From CAZEMR01 sp964513465 (GTDB lineage Bacteria; Bacteroidota; Ignavibacteria; Kapaibacteriales; UBA2268): a DNA stretch of 14,919 nucleotides. The notes under the pieces are model-generated. The model did not search any database and was not told the DNA's origin. It was given only the letters and a program-made list of their open reading frames with translations. Shown piece by piece: positions 13,878 through 14,919 of this stretch (its first letter is position 1; each line of letters begins with the position of its first letter). A program made the translations under genes and the position numbers. The stretch spans positions 1 to 14,919 of the forward strand of contig CAZEMR010000074.1 of NCBI GenBank assembly GCA_964513465.1. Direction: 5' to 3'.

Positions 13878-14919
13878 TTAGCTCTCTTTTTCGGATTCTT
13901 CCGCCTCTTCCGGTTCGGGAAGTTGGGGAGTTTCTTTGGGAGCGTTTTGCGCTGGACCGAATTTTGCGGAGAATCCTCCGCCCTCTTCTTCGATCGATTC
14001 CATTTCGTCTTCCTCTTCGAATAATTCTTCGGATTCGCCGGTTTCTTCTTCTTCGGCTGTTTGCTCGATGGATTCGTCTTCTTCGTCTTCTTCGGATTCT
14101 TCGGATTCTTCGGATTCCTCGTATTCGCCGATTCTGCGGAGCGATTCGTCTATGCGCTGTTCGATGTCTTCGTCCTCTTCTTCGTCGAATTCGGTGAGAA
14201 TTATTTCGCGCATTTCCATCAGAAAGTCTTTGGTCATGCCCTCGATGGAGAGCAGGCCTGCAAGATCGGCATCGAGGAATTCGCGGGCGGTTTCGATGTC
14301 GCTGTCGAGCACTTGCTCGTATATCGCGACGCCGAGTTCTTCTTTGAATTCGCTGATGTCGATGTCCTCTCCGCCCTCTTTGATGAGGGTAATCGAGAAT
14401 CCTGTCAGTTTGGAGGCCAGGCGTACGTTCTGGCCGTTTTTGCCGATAGCGAGCGACACCTGATCGTCTGGCACGACGACGTCGGCGGTGCGGGTTTCGT
14501 TCGATATTTTGATTTCATTTATTTTCGCGGGCGAAAGCGCGCGGGTGATGAATATCTCCATATTCTCGGCGTATTCGATAAGGTCGATGTTTTCGTTGTT
14601 CAGCTCGCGTACGATGGAGTGAATGCGGATGCCCTTCATTCCGACGCATGCGCCTACGGGGTCGACTCTGTCGTCGAAGCTTTGCACTGCGACTTTGGAG
14701 CGTTCGCCGGGGTCGCGTGCTATTGCTTTGATCTGAATAATTCCGTCATAAATTTCGGGTATTTCGATTTCGAACAGCCGCGAGAGGAATTCCTCGGAAG
14801 CGCGCGAGAGCACGATTTCGGGCTGACCGCCGGGGCCGGAGCGCCGGACTTCTTTTATGATAGCTTTGATTGTCTGGTTTTTCTTGAATCTATAAGGCTC
14901 GTTGGGTATCTGCTCTTCG
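13878..14919 (-). CDS. nusA: Transcription elongation/termination factor NusA, 5' end outside window
   Basis: The frame is open to the window edge, so the amino-terminal RNA-polymerase-binding domain and the first part of S1 are missing here; 346 residues are visible. First comes the end of S1 (EEQIPNEPYRFKKNQTIKAI), then the signature SRASEEFLSRLFEIEIPEIY and ARDPGERSKVAV, the first KH domain with DPVGACVGMKGIRI, and the second KH domain with VSLAIGKNGQNVRLASKLTG. After a helical stretch (ISEFKEELGVAIYEQVLDSD, then a helix-hairpin-like DADLAGLLSIEGMTKDFLME), the last ~100 residues are an extremely acidic Glu/Ser tail with tandem ESEESEESEE, ending EEAEESEKES. The protein binds RNA polymerase and nascent RNA and modulates pausing, termination and antitermination. 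The GTG at 14813 is not a real start because homology continues upstream. Confidence 0.97.
   Translation of the reverse strand, partial: EEQIPNEPYRFKKNQTIKAIIKEVRRSGPGGQPEIVLSRASEEFLSRLFEIEIPEIYDGIIQIKAIARDPGERSKVAVQSFDDRVDPVGACVGMKGIRIHSIVRELNNENIDLIEYAENMEIFITRALSPAKINEIKISNETRTADVVVPDDQVSLAIGKNGQNVRLASKLTGFSITLIKEGGEDIDISEFKEELGVAIYEQVLDSDIETAREFLDADLAGLLSIEGMTKDFLMEMREIILTEFDEEEDEDIEQRIDESLRRIGEYEESEESEESEEDEEDESIEQTAEEEETGESEELFEEEDEMESIEEEGGGFSAKFGPAQNAPKETPQLPEPEEAEESEKES
14091..14117 (-). repeat. Nine-base tandem repeat in the nusA acidic tail
   Basis: Three perfect copies in a row of TTCGGATTC (plus strand), giving the repeated E-S-E residues on the coding strand; imperfect copies flank it (TTCGTCTTC before, CTCGTATTC after). 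The unit is a multiple of three, so expansion or loss keeps the frame. Confidence 0.8.

Noticed and set aside
13936..14463. Serine-rich open frame on the plus strand
   Set aside because: Mirror of the Glu/Ser tail and KH region of NusA; low complexity without start signals.
14811..14813. GTG as start of nusA
   Set aside because: S1-domain homology continues in frame to the window edge, so the gene starts outside.
1..14919. CRISPR array, tRNA/rRNA genes, phage or toxin-antitoxin modules
   Set aside because: No spaced direct repeats, cloverleaf-like segments or matching protein families were seen anywhere in the window.

Overview
The window is a bacterial chromosomal segment with two parts. 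The left part (about 1-5990) is a loose set of single genes with long AT-rich gaps. The right part (about 6009-14919, all on the minus strand) is a compact, conserved transcription/translation cluster. A lipoprotein with a lipobox and a Sec-type signal peptide suggest a Gram-negative cell envelope. Genes of middling GC, very AT-rich spacers and several starts without an obvious Shine-Dalgarno site would fit an uncultured FCB-like lineage. That placement is a weak inference, because no ribosomal RNA or other decisive marker is present.

Left part: 1-162 carries, on the minus strand, an internal fragment of an IS256-type transposase. It abuts the last ~54 codons of an oligoendopeptidase F-type peptidase on the plus strand (to 327), which has its own terminator. 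Then come a small secreted protein (464-763), a zinc-ribbon SAM methyltransferase (790-1410, minus), a second and different SAM methyltransferase (1715-2359, plus), the MeaB/ArgK GTPase (2488-3489, plus), an orphan lipoprotein (3723-4505, minus), a ~790-base AT-rich non-coding stretch with several palindromes, and a TetR-family regulator (5299-5928, plus). Hairpin terminators separate most of these units, so they look like single-gene transcripts.

Right part, in transcription order from the right edge: nusA (5' end outside the window), infB, rbfA, truB, ribF, rpsO and pnp. This is the classical order that couples transcription elongation/antitermination (NusA), translation initiation (IF2), 30S maturation (RbfA), tRNA U55 pseudouridylation (TruB), flavin cofactor synthesis (RibF), ribosomal protein S15 and RNA decay (PNPase). 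truB and ribF overlap by four bases through a TTG start. A GC-rich hairpin sits between rpsO and pnp. A long bidirectional terminator at 5954-5988 separates this cluster from tetR.

I did not find a convincing new multi-gene system. The points most worth a second look are the transposase/peptidase junction at the left edge, the palindrome series upstream of tetR, the low-complexity tails of NusA, IF2 and PNPase, and the two unrelated divergently transcribed methyltransferases.
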